Notes under the pieces: model-generated
Told to the model about the DNA's origin: nothing
The model's input: only the letters and a program-made list of their open reading frames with translations
The model's database searches: none
Program-made: the position numbers and the translations under genes
Assembly: GCA_937928195.1 (NCBI GenBank)
Contig: CALEYZ010000161.1
Location: forward strand, 1 to 5,231
Direction: 5' to 3'
Length of the DNA: 5,231 nucleotides
Source: an uncultured Limnohabitans sp.
GTDB lineage: Bacteria > Pseudomonadota > Gammaproteobacteria > Burkholderiales > Burkholderiaceae_C
In this document: piece after piece, positions 1 through 5,231 of the stretch
How the letters are laid out: each line of letters begins with the position of its first letter
Numbering within the stretch: position 1 is the first letter of the stretch

Positions 1-374
1 TCTCGGCAGCCCACTACCTCCAAGCGGGCCGCATGCCTGGCACCTTGGACAAGGTTCGCAAAGTCTATGCAGGTCGCGCACAAACCATGTGCGATGCCTT
101 GCGCAAAGAATTGGGCGATGCCATTTCCTTTGTGCAACCGCAAGGTGGCTTGTTTGTCTGGGCCAAGCTCACAGGTGCCGAGGGCAAAGTGAAGGACGGC
201 AATGCGTTCGCCAAACTGGCCATCGACAAAGGCGTGGCTTTTGTACCGGGTGCACCGTTCTACTGCCAAAACCCAGACCCGAGCACTTTGCGTTTGAGTT
301 TTGCCACTGTGGGCGAAGACAAGATTTTGGAAGGCGTTGAGCGCTTGAAGCAAGCCATGGCCACATCGGCTTGA
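1..374 (+). CDS. PLP-dependent aminotransferase, class I/II fold (LysN/2-aminoadipate transaminase-like), C-terminal part
   Basis: The gene enters from the left edge, open in frame from base 3, and leaves about 123 residues before the TGA at 372-374. These cover the small C-terminal domain of a fold-type I aminotransferase. Visible landmarks are the QGGLFVW segment (about bases 141-161), the VAFVPGAPFY segment (about 234-263), and TLRLSFA (about 285-305). The Arg of TLRLSFA (codon 291-293) matches the family's substrate alpha-carboxylate-binding arginine. The PLP-binding lysine lies upstream, outside the window. From memory, the tail resembles Thermus LysN and related 2-aminoadipate/aromatic aminotransferases, but this group has broad specificity and the amino donor cannot be assigned here. 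The enzyme should be cytosolic. The ATG at base 33 is internal, because homologous sequence (SAAHYLQAGR) continues upstream of it. The next gene starts 4 nt after the stop, so co-transcription is likely. Family is confident, substrate is not. Confidence 0.9.
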   Translation, partial: SAAHYLQAGRMPGTLDKVRKVYAGRAQTMCDALRKELGDAISFVQPQGGLFVWAKLTGAEGKVKDGNAFAKLAIDKGVAFVPGAPFYCQNPDPSTLRLSFATVGEDKILEGVERLKQAMATSA

Positions 375-378
375 AGCC

Positions 379-1194
379 ATGAACATTCAGGGTGTTGACA
401 TTCAGATTGAAGGCGATGGCCCAGACACCTTGGTCATGCTGCATGGCTGGCCCGATACATTGGCGCTGTGGCATGACACCGTCCATGCCTTGAAGGCCAC
501 GCACCGTTGTGTGCGCTTCACCTTACCCGCATTTGATGCACAGCAGCCCGTTGCCCCCAAGTCCTTGAATGACATGGTGGTATTCATGGATGCCGTGGTC
601 AATGCTGTCTCCCCGCAACAAACCGTCACCTTGGTGCTCCACGATTGGGGGTGTGTGTTTGGCTACGAATATGCAGCGCAGCATCCAGACCGCGTCAAAC
701 GCATCGTTGCGGTAGACGTCGGCGATCATAACTCAGCCGAACTCATGAAGTCGTGGGGGCTCAAAGCCAAGTGGGCTGTGTTCAGCTACCAGGCGTGGCT
801 GGCCATGGCTTGGCAAATTGCCAAATACGGCGGACGCTGGGGTCGGCCTTTGGCCGATGGGATGACGCGTTACATGGCCAAAGCCCTCAGGTGTCCCAGT
901 GCCGTGGCTGACATGCACAGTGGCATGAATGTGCCGTATGCCATGAAGTGGATGAAAGCTTTGGGCAGCTTGGACCAAGCTGCCAACGTGCTGAAAGTGT
1001 TGCCCCAGTCTTTGCCGATGTTGTACGTCTATGGCAAGCGCAAACCGTTCATGTTTCACTCGGCGGCATGGCTTGAAAAAATCCAAGCACACCCGGGTTC
1101 TCGCACCGTCGGATTTGACACAGGCCATTGGGTGATGAGTGCCAAGCCGCAATTGTTTTGCGCACTTTTGTCAGACTGGTTGAGCAAACCATGA
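379..1194 (+). CDS. alpha/beta-hydrolase with Asp nucleophile (epoxide hydrolase / dehalogenase-like)
   Basis: This 271-residue soluble protein has no signal peptide. It shows an alpha/beta-hydrolase core: the oxyanion-loop motif HGWP at residues 22-25, the nucleophile elbow LHDWGC at 87-92, and a catalytic His in DTGHW (H250). The elbow carries Asp89 instead of Ser, which in this superfamily marks enzymes using a covalent ester intermediate: epoxide hydrolases, haloalkane dehalogenases and fluoroacetate dehalogenases. A Trp- and Tyr-rich cap lies at about 118-208. The segment after the late core strand (YVYGKRKPF, 216-224) has no acidic residue, so Asp113, 24 residues after Asp89, is the best candidate for the third triad member. 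HGWP is epoxide-hydrolase-like, so the reaction (epoxide opening or C-halogen hydrolysis) stays open. The ATG lies 4 nt after the aminotransferase stop with no clear Shine-Dalgarno, suggesting coupled translation. Its stop overlaps the phoD start. Confidence 0.88.
   Translation: MNIQGVDIQIEGDGPDTLVMLHGWPDTLALWHDTVHALKATHRCVRFTLPAFDAQQPVAPKSLNDMVVFMDAVVNAVSPQQTVTLVLHDWGCVFGYEYAAQHPDRVKRIVAVDVGDHNSAELMKSWGLKAKWAVFSYQAWLAMAWQIAKYGGRWGRPLADGMTRYMAKALRCPSAVADMHSGMNVPYAMKWMKALGSLDQAANVLKVLPQSLPMLYVYGKRKPFMFHSAAWLEKIQAHPGSRTVGFDTGHWVMSAKPQLFCALLSDWLSKP
1191..1194 (+). other. ATGA stop/start overlap coupling hydrolase and phoD
   Basis: The phoD ATG (1191-1193) and the hydrolase TGA (1192-1194) share bases. 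No strong Shine-Dalgarno sequence precedes the ATG (upstream bases read GGTTGAGCAAACC), so phoD translation probably depends on termination and reinitiation by ribosomes leaving the hydrolase gene. The overlap is read directly; the coupling is inferred. Confidence 0.8.
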
Positions 1195-2798
1195 AGACTT
1201 TATGGACGCCATCCAGCCTGGTCGGCAGTCGCCGGGACGTGATGAAGTGGGCGCTTGCGGCCACAGTCCCTTTGAATTTTGAGGCCCATGCGCAAAGTTC
1301 TCTCCAACACAATCCATTCACTTTAGGCGTTGCCAGTGGCTCACCCAATCACCATTCCGTGGTGCTGTGGACGCGTTTGATGCCTGAAGCGTTTAGCGGG
1401 CATTCGCATTTTGCAGGGGCTGATGTGACGGTGCAGTGGGAGGTGGCCGATGACGAGCATTTCAAGGTCAATCGTCGCTCAGGCCATGTCATGGCACTGG
1501 CCGCCTTGGCGCATTCGGTTCATTTGGAATTGGACGGTCTGCAAAGCGACCGCTGGTATTTCTACCGCTTCCAAATTGGCGATGCACAAAGCGCCATTGG
1601 GCGAACACGCACCTTGCCGCACCCAGAGGCTTTGGTGCAAAAACTCCGCGTGGCCTATGCGTCATGTCAGCGTTGGGAACATGGCTACTTCAGCGCCTAT
1701 GACCACATGTGCCAAGAAAATCTCGACTTGGTTTTGTTCTTGGGCGACTACATTTACGAATACGCAGGTGCTGCCAATGCGGTCCGTTTGCCCAGTGGTG
1801 GGTGGGTGAGCAGTTTGTCGGACTACCGAAATCGCTATGCACTCCACAAAAGCGAAAAAGGCTTGCAAGCCATGCATGCGCAATGCCCTTGGCTGGTGAC
1901 CTGGGACGATCATGAAGTGTCCAATGACTATGCGGGTTTGGTGCAAGGCCAAAGTGGGAACATCAGTTTGGATTTTGCAGCGCAACGTGCCAGGGCTTAC
2001 CAAGCTTTTTACGAGCACATGCCTTTGCGTGCCAGTGCGTTGACACGGTCCATCGATGGCTTGGCGCATGGCGCAGAAATGCGCATTTATGGCGAAGTTG
2101 CCTACGGTAAATTGGCCAATTTTTATTTGCTGGACGATAGGCAATACCGTGACCGGCAAGTTTGCAACAAGTTCGGTGCGTACGGCTCGGGCTGGGTAGA
2201 CCCTGACCAGTGTGAGACGTGGCTCGACCCGAAACGAACGCTGCTGGGCACGCAACAAGAGCAGTGGGTCAATCAGGCCTTTGCCAACGCCCGCAATGAC
2301 GCGCGCGTTTGGAACGTGGTGGCACAGCAAACCATCTTTGGTAGACGCGACTACAAACTGGGCGCTGGCCTCTCTCTGTGGAATGATGGTTGGGATGGCT
2401 ACTCGGCCGCACGGCAGCGCATGACGCAGTCAATGCAAAACCACGCACTGCAAAATCCCGTGCTGATTGGTGGAGACGTCCACGAGAATTGGGTTGGCCA
2501 TGTCATGGCCGACGCCTACAAAGACGACAGTGCCAAAGTGGGTGTCGAGTTTTGTGGCGCTGGCATTACCGCCCGTTCAGCAGGCAATTCAAAGTTGTCA
2601 GCGCGTTTGGCTGAAAATCCGCATTTCATTTTTGCGGACAGCGAGCGCAAAGGTTATGGCGTGGTGGAGTTCACGCCCAAGCAAATTCAAACCGAACTGC
2701 GCGTGGTGGACGATGTGCGCCAGCCCCAAACCAAGATTGAAACCTTGGCCAAGTTTGCGGTGGAAGCAGGCATGCCGCAGGTTCACCGTACCGCTTAA
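1191..2798 (+). CDS. phoD: Tat-exported PhoD-type alkaline phosphatase/phosphodiesterase
   Basis: The 535-residue product is a PhoD-family metallophosphoesterase, expected to release phosphate from organic phosphomono- and diesters outside the cytoplasmic membrane. Residues 1-34 form a Tat signal: SRRDVMK at 13-19, a short hydrophobic stretch, and a likely signal peptidase site after AHA (34). A PhoD N-terminal beta domain follows (about 41-141, beginning NPFTLGVASGSP), then the catalytic domain (about 153-510). Metal-site motifs are ASC (Cys159), LGDYIYE (Asp186, Tyr189), WDDHEVSNDY (238-247) and GGDVHENW (427-434). In Bacillus subtilis PhoD the Cys and the Asp/Tyr of GDYIYE bind Fe3+ beside Ca2+ ions; the same residues are present here. 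Cys325 and Cys341 could form a disulfide after export. The start at 1191 is preferred over the in-frame ATG at 1128 because it gives a proper Tat N-region and an ATGA overlap with the hydrolase stop. No Pho box was seen; expression probably comes from upstream. Confidence 0.95.
   Translation: MKTLWTPSSLVGSRRDVMKWALAATVPLNFEAHAQSSLQHNPFTLGVASGSPNHHSVVLWTRLMPEAFSGHSHFAGADVTVQWEVADDEHFKVNRRSGHVMALAALAHSVHLELDGLQSDRWYFYRFQIGDAQSAIGRTRTLPHPEALVQKLRVAYASCQRWEHGYFSAYDHMCQENLDLVLFLGDYIYEYAGAANAVRLPSGGWVSSLSDYRNRYALHKSEKGLQAMHAQCPWLVTWDDHEVSNDYAGLVQGQSGNISLDFAAQRARAYQAFYEHMPLRASALTRSIDGLAHGAEMRIYGEVAYGKLANFYLLDDRQYRDRQVCNKFGAYGSGWVDPDQCETWLDPKRTLLGTQQEQWVNQAFANARNDARVWNVVAQQTIFGRRDYKLGAGLSLWNDGWDGYSAARQRMTQSMQNHALQNPVLIGGDVHENWVGHVMADAYKDDSAKVGVEFCGAGITARSAGNSKLSARLAENPHFIFADSERKGYGVVEFTPKQIQTELRVVDDVRQPQTKIETLAKFAVEAGMPQVHRTA
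2795..2798. other. convergent overlap of phoD and serB stop codons
   Basis: The four bases TTAA carry both stops: TAA of phoD on the + strand (2796-2798) and TAA of serB on the - strand (2795-2797). No intergenic DNA and no evident hairpin with a T-run is present on either side, so transcripts from the two clusters may run into each other before ending. Confidence 0.85.
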
Positions 2799-3502
2799 AA
2801 CACTTCCAACAAGCGGTCTAAACCACCTTCTTCAATGGCCACCATGGCTTGCTCACGCACTTTGGGTTTGGCGTGATAGGCCACAGACAATCCCGCCACA
2901 CCCATCATGGGCAAGTCATTGGCGCCGTCACCCATGGCGATGGCTTGGGTGGGTTCAATGCCCATGTGTGCACAGGTTTGCAGCAGCATTTTGCGTTTTT
3001 CTTCGCCATCGCAAATGTCGCCCCATTCTTGGTCCACCATGCGGCCCGTCAGCTCGCCATTGAGCACTTCCAGCACGTTGGAGCGTGTCCAATCGATGCC
3101 CAAGCGGTCGCGCACATGGTCTGTGAAAAAGGTAAAGCCACCAGAGACCAGCAGTACTTTCATGCCCGCAGCTTGACACGCCTTGACCAATTTTTCGGCG
3201 CCAGGGTTGAGTTGCAGACGTTTGTTCAAAACCTCTTCCATGTGCGCCACCGTCACACCTTTGAGCAAGGCTACGCGTTGGCGCAAGCTGTCTTTGTAAT
3301 CGGTGATTTCGCCGCGCATGGCGGCTTCGGTGATGGCTGCCACTTCGGCTTTGCGTCCTGCCGCATCGGCAATCTCGTCCACGCATTCAATGTTGATCAG
3401 GGTGGAGTCCATGTCAAAAGCGATCAGCTTAAAGTGGCTGAGTTCCAGAGGCGGTGTAAAGCCCTTGATGGTCATGCCCTGAAATGTTTTGGCGTTCTGC
3501 AT
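2795..3502 (-). CDS. serB: phosphoserine phosphatase, short HAD-family form
   Basis: The 235-residue cytosolic enzyme hydrolyses O-phospho-L-serine to L-serine, the last step of the phosphorylated serine pathway. HAD motif I is DMDST at residues 30-34, with Asp30 the phosphorylated nucleophile and Asp32 the acid/base. Glu39, in the cap-side INIECVDE stretch, fits the serine-recognising glutamate of the family. Motif II is VSGG with Ser120. The conserved Lys is about residue 169. Motif IV is GDGANDLPM (191-199), with Asp192 and Asp196 as Mg2+ ligands. The helical cap spans roughly 40-100. GDGANDLPM and the downstream AYHAKPKV stretch match SerB closely. The protein lacks the N-terminal ACT-like extension of E. 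coli SerB (322 aa), so it has no visible built-in amino-acid-sensing domain. It starts 3 nt after the mfd stop behind a strong ribosome binding site. Its stop overlaps that of convergent phoD. Confidence 0.97.
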   Translation of the reverse strand: MQNAKTFQGMTIKGFTPPLELSHFKLIAFDMDSTLINIECVDEIADAAGRKAEVAAITEAAMRGEITDYKDSLRQRVALLKGVTVAHMEEVLNKRLQLNPGAEKLVKACQAAGMKVLLVSGGFTFFTDHVRDRLGIDWTRSNVLEVLNGELTGRMVDQEWGDICDGEEKRKMLLQTCAHMGIEPTQAIAMGDGANDLPMMGVAGLSVAYHAKPKVREQAMVAIEEGGLDRLLEVF

Positions 3503-3505
3503 TGT

Positions 3506-5231
3506 TTATCCTTCCACTTTCTCAATTTTAGGCTGGCCCAAAGAGCGCAAGATGTCGCGTACCATTTGGGCTCGTGCTTTGGGGTCGGGCAGTTCACGTT
3601 CAATGCGCAGCTTGTCATTGCCGGCCAATTGAATGTGTTTGTTCTTTTGAATCAACTCAATGATGCGCATCGGTTCAATCGGTGGATTGGGCTTGAAGCT
3701 GATCACAATCACGCCCGGTGACGCATCGACTTTGACCACGCCATAAGGCACACTCAAAACGCGCAAGCGATGCACATCCATCAGCGTTTGTGCCTGAGGT
3801 GGCAATTTGCCAAAGCGGTCCACAATTTCTTCCAGCAAACCATCGATTTGATCGGATGTTTTGGCAGTGGCCAATTTTTTGTAGAACGACAAGCGCAAAT
3901 GCACATCACCGCAATAGTCGTTGGGTAGCAGCGCAGGGGCGTGCAAGTTGATGTCTGTGGCCGCTGACAAAGGGCTGAGCAAATCGGGCTCTTTGCCGGC
4001 TTTCAAACAGCGCACCGCCTCGTTCAACATTTCGTTGTAAAGCTGGAAGCCCACTTCGAGCATGTTGCCGCTTTGGTTCTCACCCAGCACTTCACCCGCA
4101 CCTCGAATCTCCAAGTCATGCATGGCCAAGTAAAAGCCGCTGCCCAATTCTTCCATTTGCTGAATGGCGTCCAAGCGCTGCGAGGCTTGTTTGGTCAAGC
4201 CGTCAATTTCTGGCACCATCAAGTACGCATAGGCTTGGTGATGGCTTCGGCCGACACGGCCACGCAATTGGTGCAACTGTGCCAGACCAAATTTGTCAGC
4301 ACGTGAAATCACAATGGTGTTGGCCGTGGGCACGTCAATGCCAGTTTCAATGATCGTGGAGCACAACAAAATGTTGTAGCGCTGCGCCACAAAATCGCGC
4401 ATGACTTTTTCCAAATCGCGCTCGGGCATTTGGCCATGCGCAACCGCAATGCGCGCCTCGGGCAAGATCTCTTCCAACTTTTGACGGCGGTTTTCAATCG
4501 TCTCAACTTCGTTGTGCAAGAAGTAAACCTGACCACCTCGTTTCAACTCTCGCAGCACCGCTTCGCGTATCACGCCGGTGCCTTCATTGCGAACAAATGT
4601 TTTGATGGCCAATCGGCGCTGCGGTGCAGTCGCGATCACGCTCAAGTCACGAATGCCTTCTAGCGCCATGCCCAAGGTTCGGGGAATGGGGGTGGCCGTC
4701 AGGGTCAGTACGTCCACTTCTGCGCGCATGGCTTTCATGGCTTCTTTGTGGCGCACGCCAAAGCGATGTTCTTCGTCAATGATCAAGAGACCCAGATTTT
4801 TGAACTTGGTGGACTCGCTCAGCAGTTTGTGCGTGCCCACCACAATGTCGACAGTGCCATCGGCCAATCCCTTGAGTGCTTCCGTCACTTCTTTGCCAGA
4901 CCGGAAGCGCGAGACCTCGGCCACTTTGACAGGCCATTTAGAGAATCGATCTTTCAAGGTTTGAAAGTGTTGTTCTGCCAGCAGGGTGGTGGGCGCCAAG
5001 ATGGCCACTTGTTTGCCGCCGGTGACAGCCACAAATGCAGCACGCAAGGCCACTTCGGTTTTGCCAAAACCCACATCGCCGCAGACCAAGCGGTCCATGG
5101 GGCGGGGGCTGATCATGTCTTGAATGACGGCATGAATGGCCGCGTTTTGATCGGCGGTTTCGTCAAAGCCAAAGTCGTTGGCAAACACTTCGTAATCTTG
5201 CGGGCTGTAGCGGAAGGGGTGGCCTTCGCGC
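3506..5231 (-). CDS. mfd: transcription-repair coupling factor Mfd, C-terminal half (5' end outside window)
   Basis: About 574 residues are visible, roughly the C-terminal half of a protein that is 1148 aa in E. coli. Mfd is a cytoplasmic dsDNA translocase that pushes stalled RNA polymerase off lesions and recruits UvrA. The segment holds the RecG-like SF2 motor: Walker A GDVGFGKT (Lys codon 5060-5062), PTTLLAEQH, the Walker B DEEH box (about 4766-4777), LTATPIPRT, TIIETGIDVPTANT, and RGRVGRSHHQAYA with the arginine-finger region. Next is the RecG/Mfd translocation motif region HDLEIRGAGEVLGENQSG. The C-terminal TRCF domain (D7), known to contact and mask the UvrA-binding module, follows from LLPNDYCGDVHLRLSFYKKLA to the TAA at 3506-3508. 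All motor motifs look intact. The frame stays open and homologous (REGHPFRYSPQDYE) to the right edge, so the GTG at 5186-5188 is not the real start. The N-terminal UvrB-like and RNAP-interaction domains lie outside. serB follows in the same operon. Confidence 0.98.
   Translation of the reverse strand, partial: REGHPFRYSPQDYEVFANDFGFDETADQNAAIHAVIQDMISPRPMDRLVCGDVGFGKTEVALRAAFVAVTGGKQVAILAPTTLLAEQHFQTLKDRFSKWPVKVAEVSRFRSGKEVTEALKGLADGTVDIVVGTHKLLSESTKFKNLGLLIIDEEHRFGVRHKEAMKAMRAEVDVLTLTATPIPRTLGMALEGIRDLSVIATAPQRRLAIKTFVRNEGTGVIREAVLRELKRGGQVYFLHNEVETIENRRQKLEEILPEARIAVAHGQMPERDLEKVMRDFVAQRYNILLCSTIIETGIDVPTANTIVISRADKFGLAQLHQLRGRVGRSHHQAYAYLMVPEIDGLTKQASQRLDAIQQMEELGSGFYLAMHDLEIRGAGEVLGENQSGNMLEVGFQLYNEMLNEAVRCLKAGKEPDLLSPLSAATDINLHAPALLPNDYCGDVHLRLSFYKKLATAKTSDQIDGLLEEIVDRFGKLPPQAQTLMDVHRLRVLSVPYGVVKVDASPGVIVISFKPNPPIEPMRIIELIQKNKHIQLAGNDKLRIERELPDPKARAQMVRDILRSLGQPKIEKVEG
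3509..3515 (-). promoter_or_regulatory. ribosome binding site of serB, embedded in the 3' end of mfd
   Basis: On the minus strand this reads GGAAGGA, a strong anti-Shine-Dalgarno match. It lies six bases (TAAACA) before the serB ATG at 3500-3502. It falls within the last codons of mfd (…Val-Glu-Gly), just before the mfd TAA. This fixes the serB start at 3502 rather than at the later in-frame ATG for residue 10, and it lets ribosomes finishing mfd hand over to serB. Confidence 0.85.

Noticed and set aside
33..374. A complete 113-residue small gene starting at base 33.
   Set aside because: The frame is open and homologous upstream to the window edge, and the content is the C-terminal domain of a roughly 400-residue aminotransferase cut by the window.
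1128..1190. In-frame upstream start for phoD.
   Set aside because: It overlaps the hydrolase C-terminus by 67 bases and puts a charged, unrelated stretch before the Tat motif. The ATG at 1191 gives a proper signal peptide and the ATGA junction.
1662..2330. A 222-codon open frame on the - strand opposite phoD.
   Set aside because: It lies entirely inside the conserved catalytic part of phoD. Its translation shows no motif, and no ribosome binding site or neighbouring gene on that strand supports it.
2467..3063. A 198-codon + strand open frame spanning the phoD/serB junction.
   Set aside because: It is a shifted-frame shadow of the phoD 3' end and antisense serB. Its Trp/Pro/Arg-rich translation has no domain character.
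2849..3721. A 290-codon open frame on the + strand running antisense through serB and into mfd.
   Set aside because: It is the mirror of two well-supported genes. Its translation is rich in His, Phe and Gln with no recognisable domain, and it crosses the serB/mfd boundary without regard to it.
5186..5188. GTG as the start of a 560-residue helicase.
   Set aside because: The 14 codons before it continue the Mfd sequence pattern (REGHPFRYSPQDYE), so this is an internal Val of Mfd.

Overview
The window looks like chromosomal core sequence from a betaproteobacterium, most likely Burkholderiales/Comamonadaceae (Limnohabitans, Rhodoferax or Polaromonas-like). The reasons are moderate GC (four 60-base lines I counted average about 56%), a short ACT-less SerB directly behind Mfd, and the general style of the proteins. 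This placement is inference; no rRNA or other marker gene is present.

Layout. Two tightly packed gene clusters converge. On the + strand, the 3' end of a PLP-dependent aminotransferase (1-374) is followed after 4 nt by an alpha/beta-hydrolase with an aspartate nucleophile (379-1194). This overlaps by an ATGA junction the start of a Tat-exported PhoD-type alkaline phosphatase (1191-2798). On the - strand, read from the right edge, lies the C-terminal half of the transcription-repair coupling factor Mfd (3506-5231, 5' end outside the window). After 3 nt comes phosphoserine phosphatase SerB (2795-3502). The two clusters meet tail to tail, with the phoD and serB stop codons overlapping by 4 bp.

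Roles. Mfd clears RNA polymerase stalled at DNA lesions and recruits nucleotide excision repair. SerB performs the last step of serine biosynthesis in the cytoplasm. PhoD should release phosphate from phosphoesters outside the cytoplasmic membrane. The aminotransferase and hydrolase are small-molecule enzymes whose substrates cannot be fixed from sequence. The + strand genes look like one transcription unit, as do mfd-serB, but the proteins within each unit have no obvious shared pathway.

There is no gene-free stretch above 5 nt. I saw no RNA gene, mobile element, CRISPR array, long repeat or convincing terminator hairpin. No promoter is expected inside the window because both units begin outside it. 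I found no evidence of a novel multi-gene system. The most interesting points are the hydrolase active-site layout and the overlapping gene junctions.
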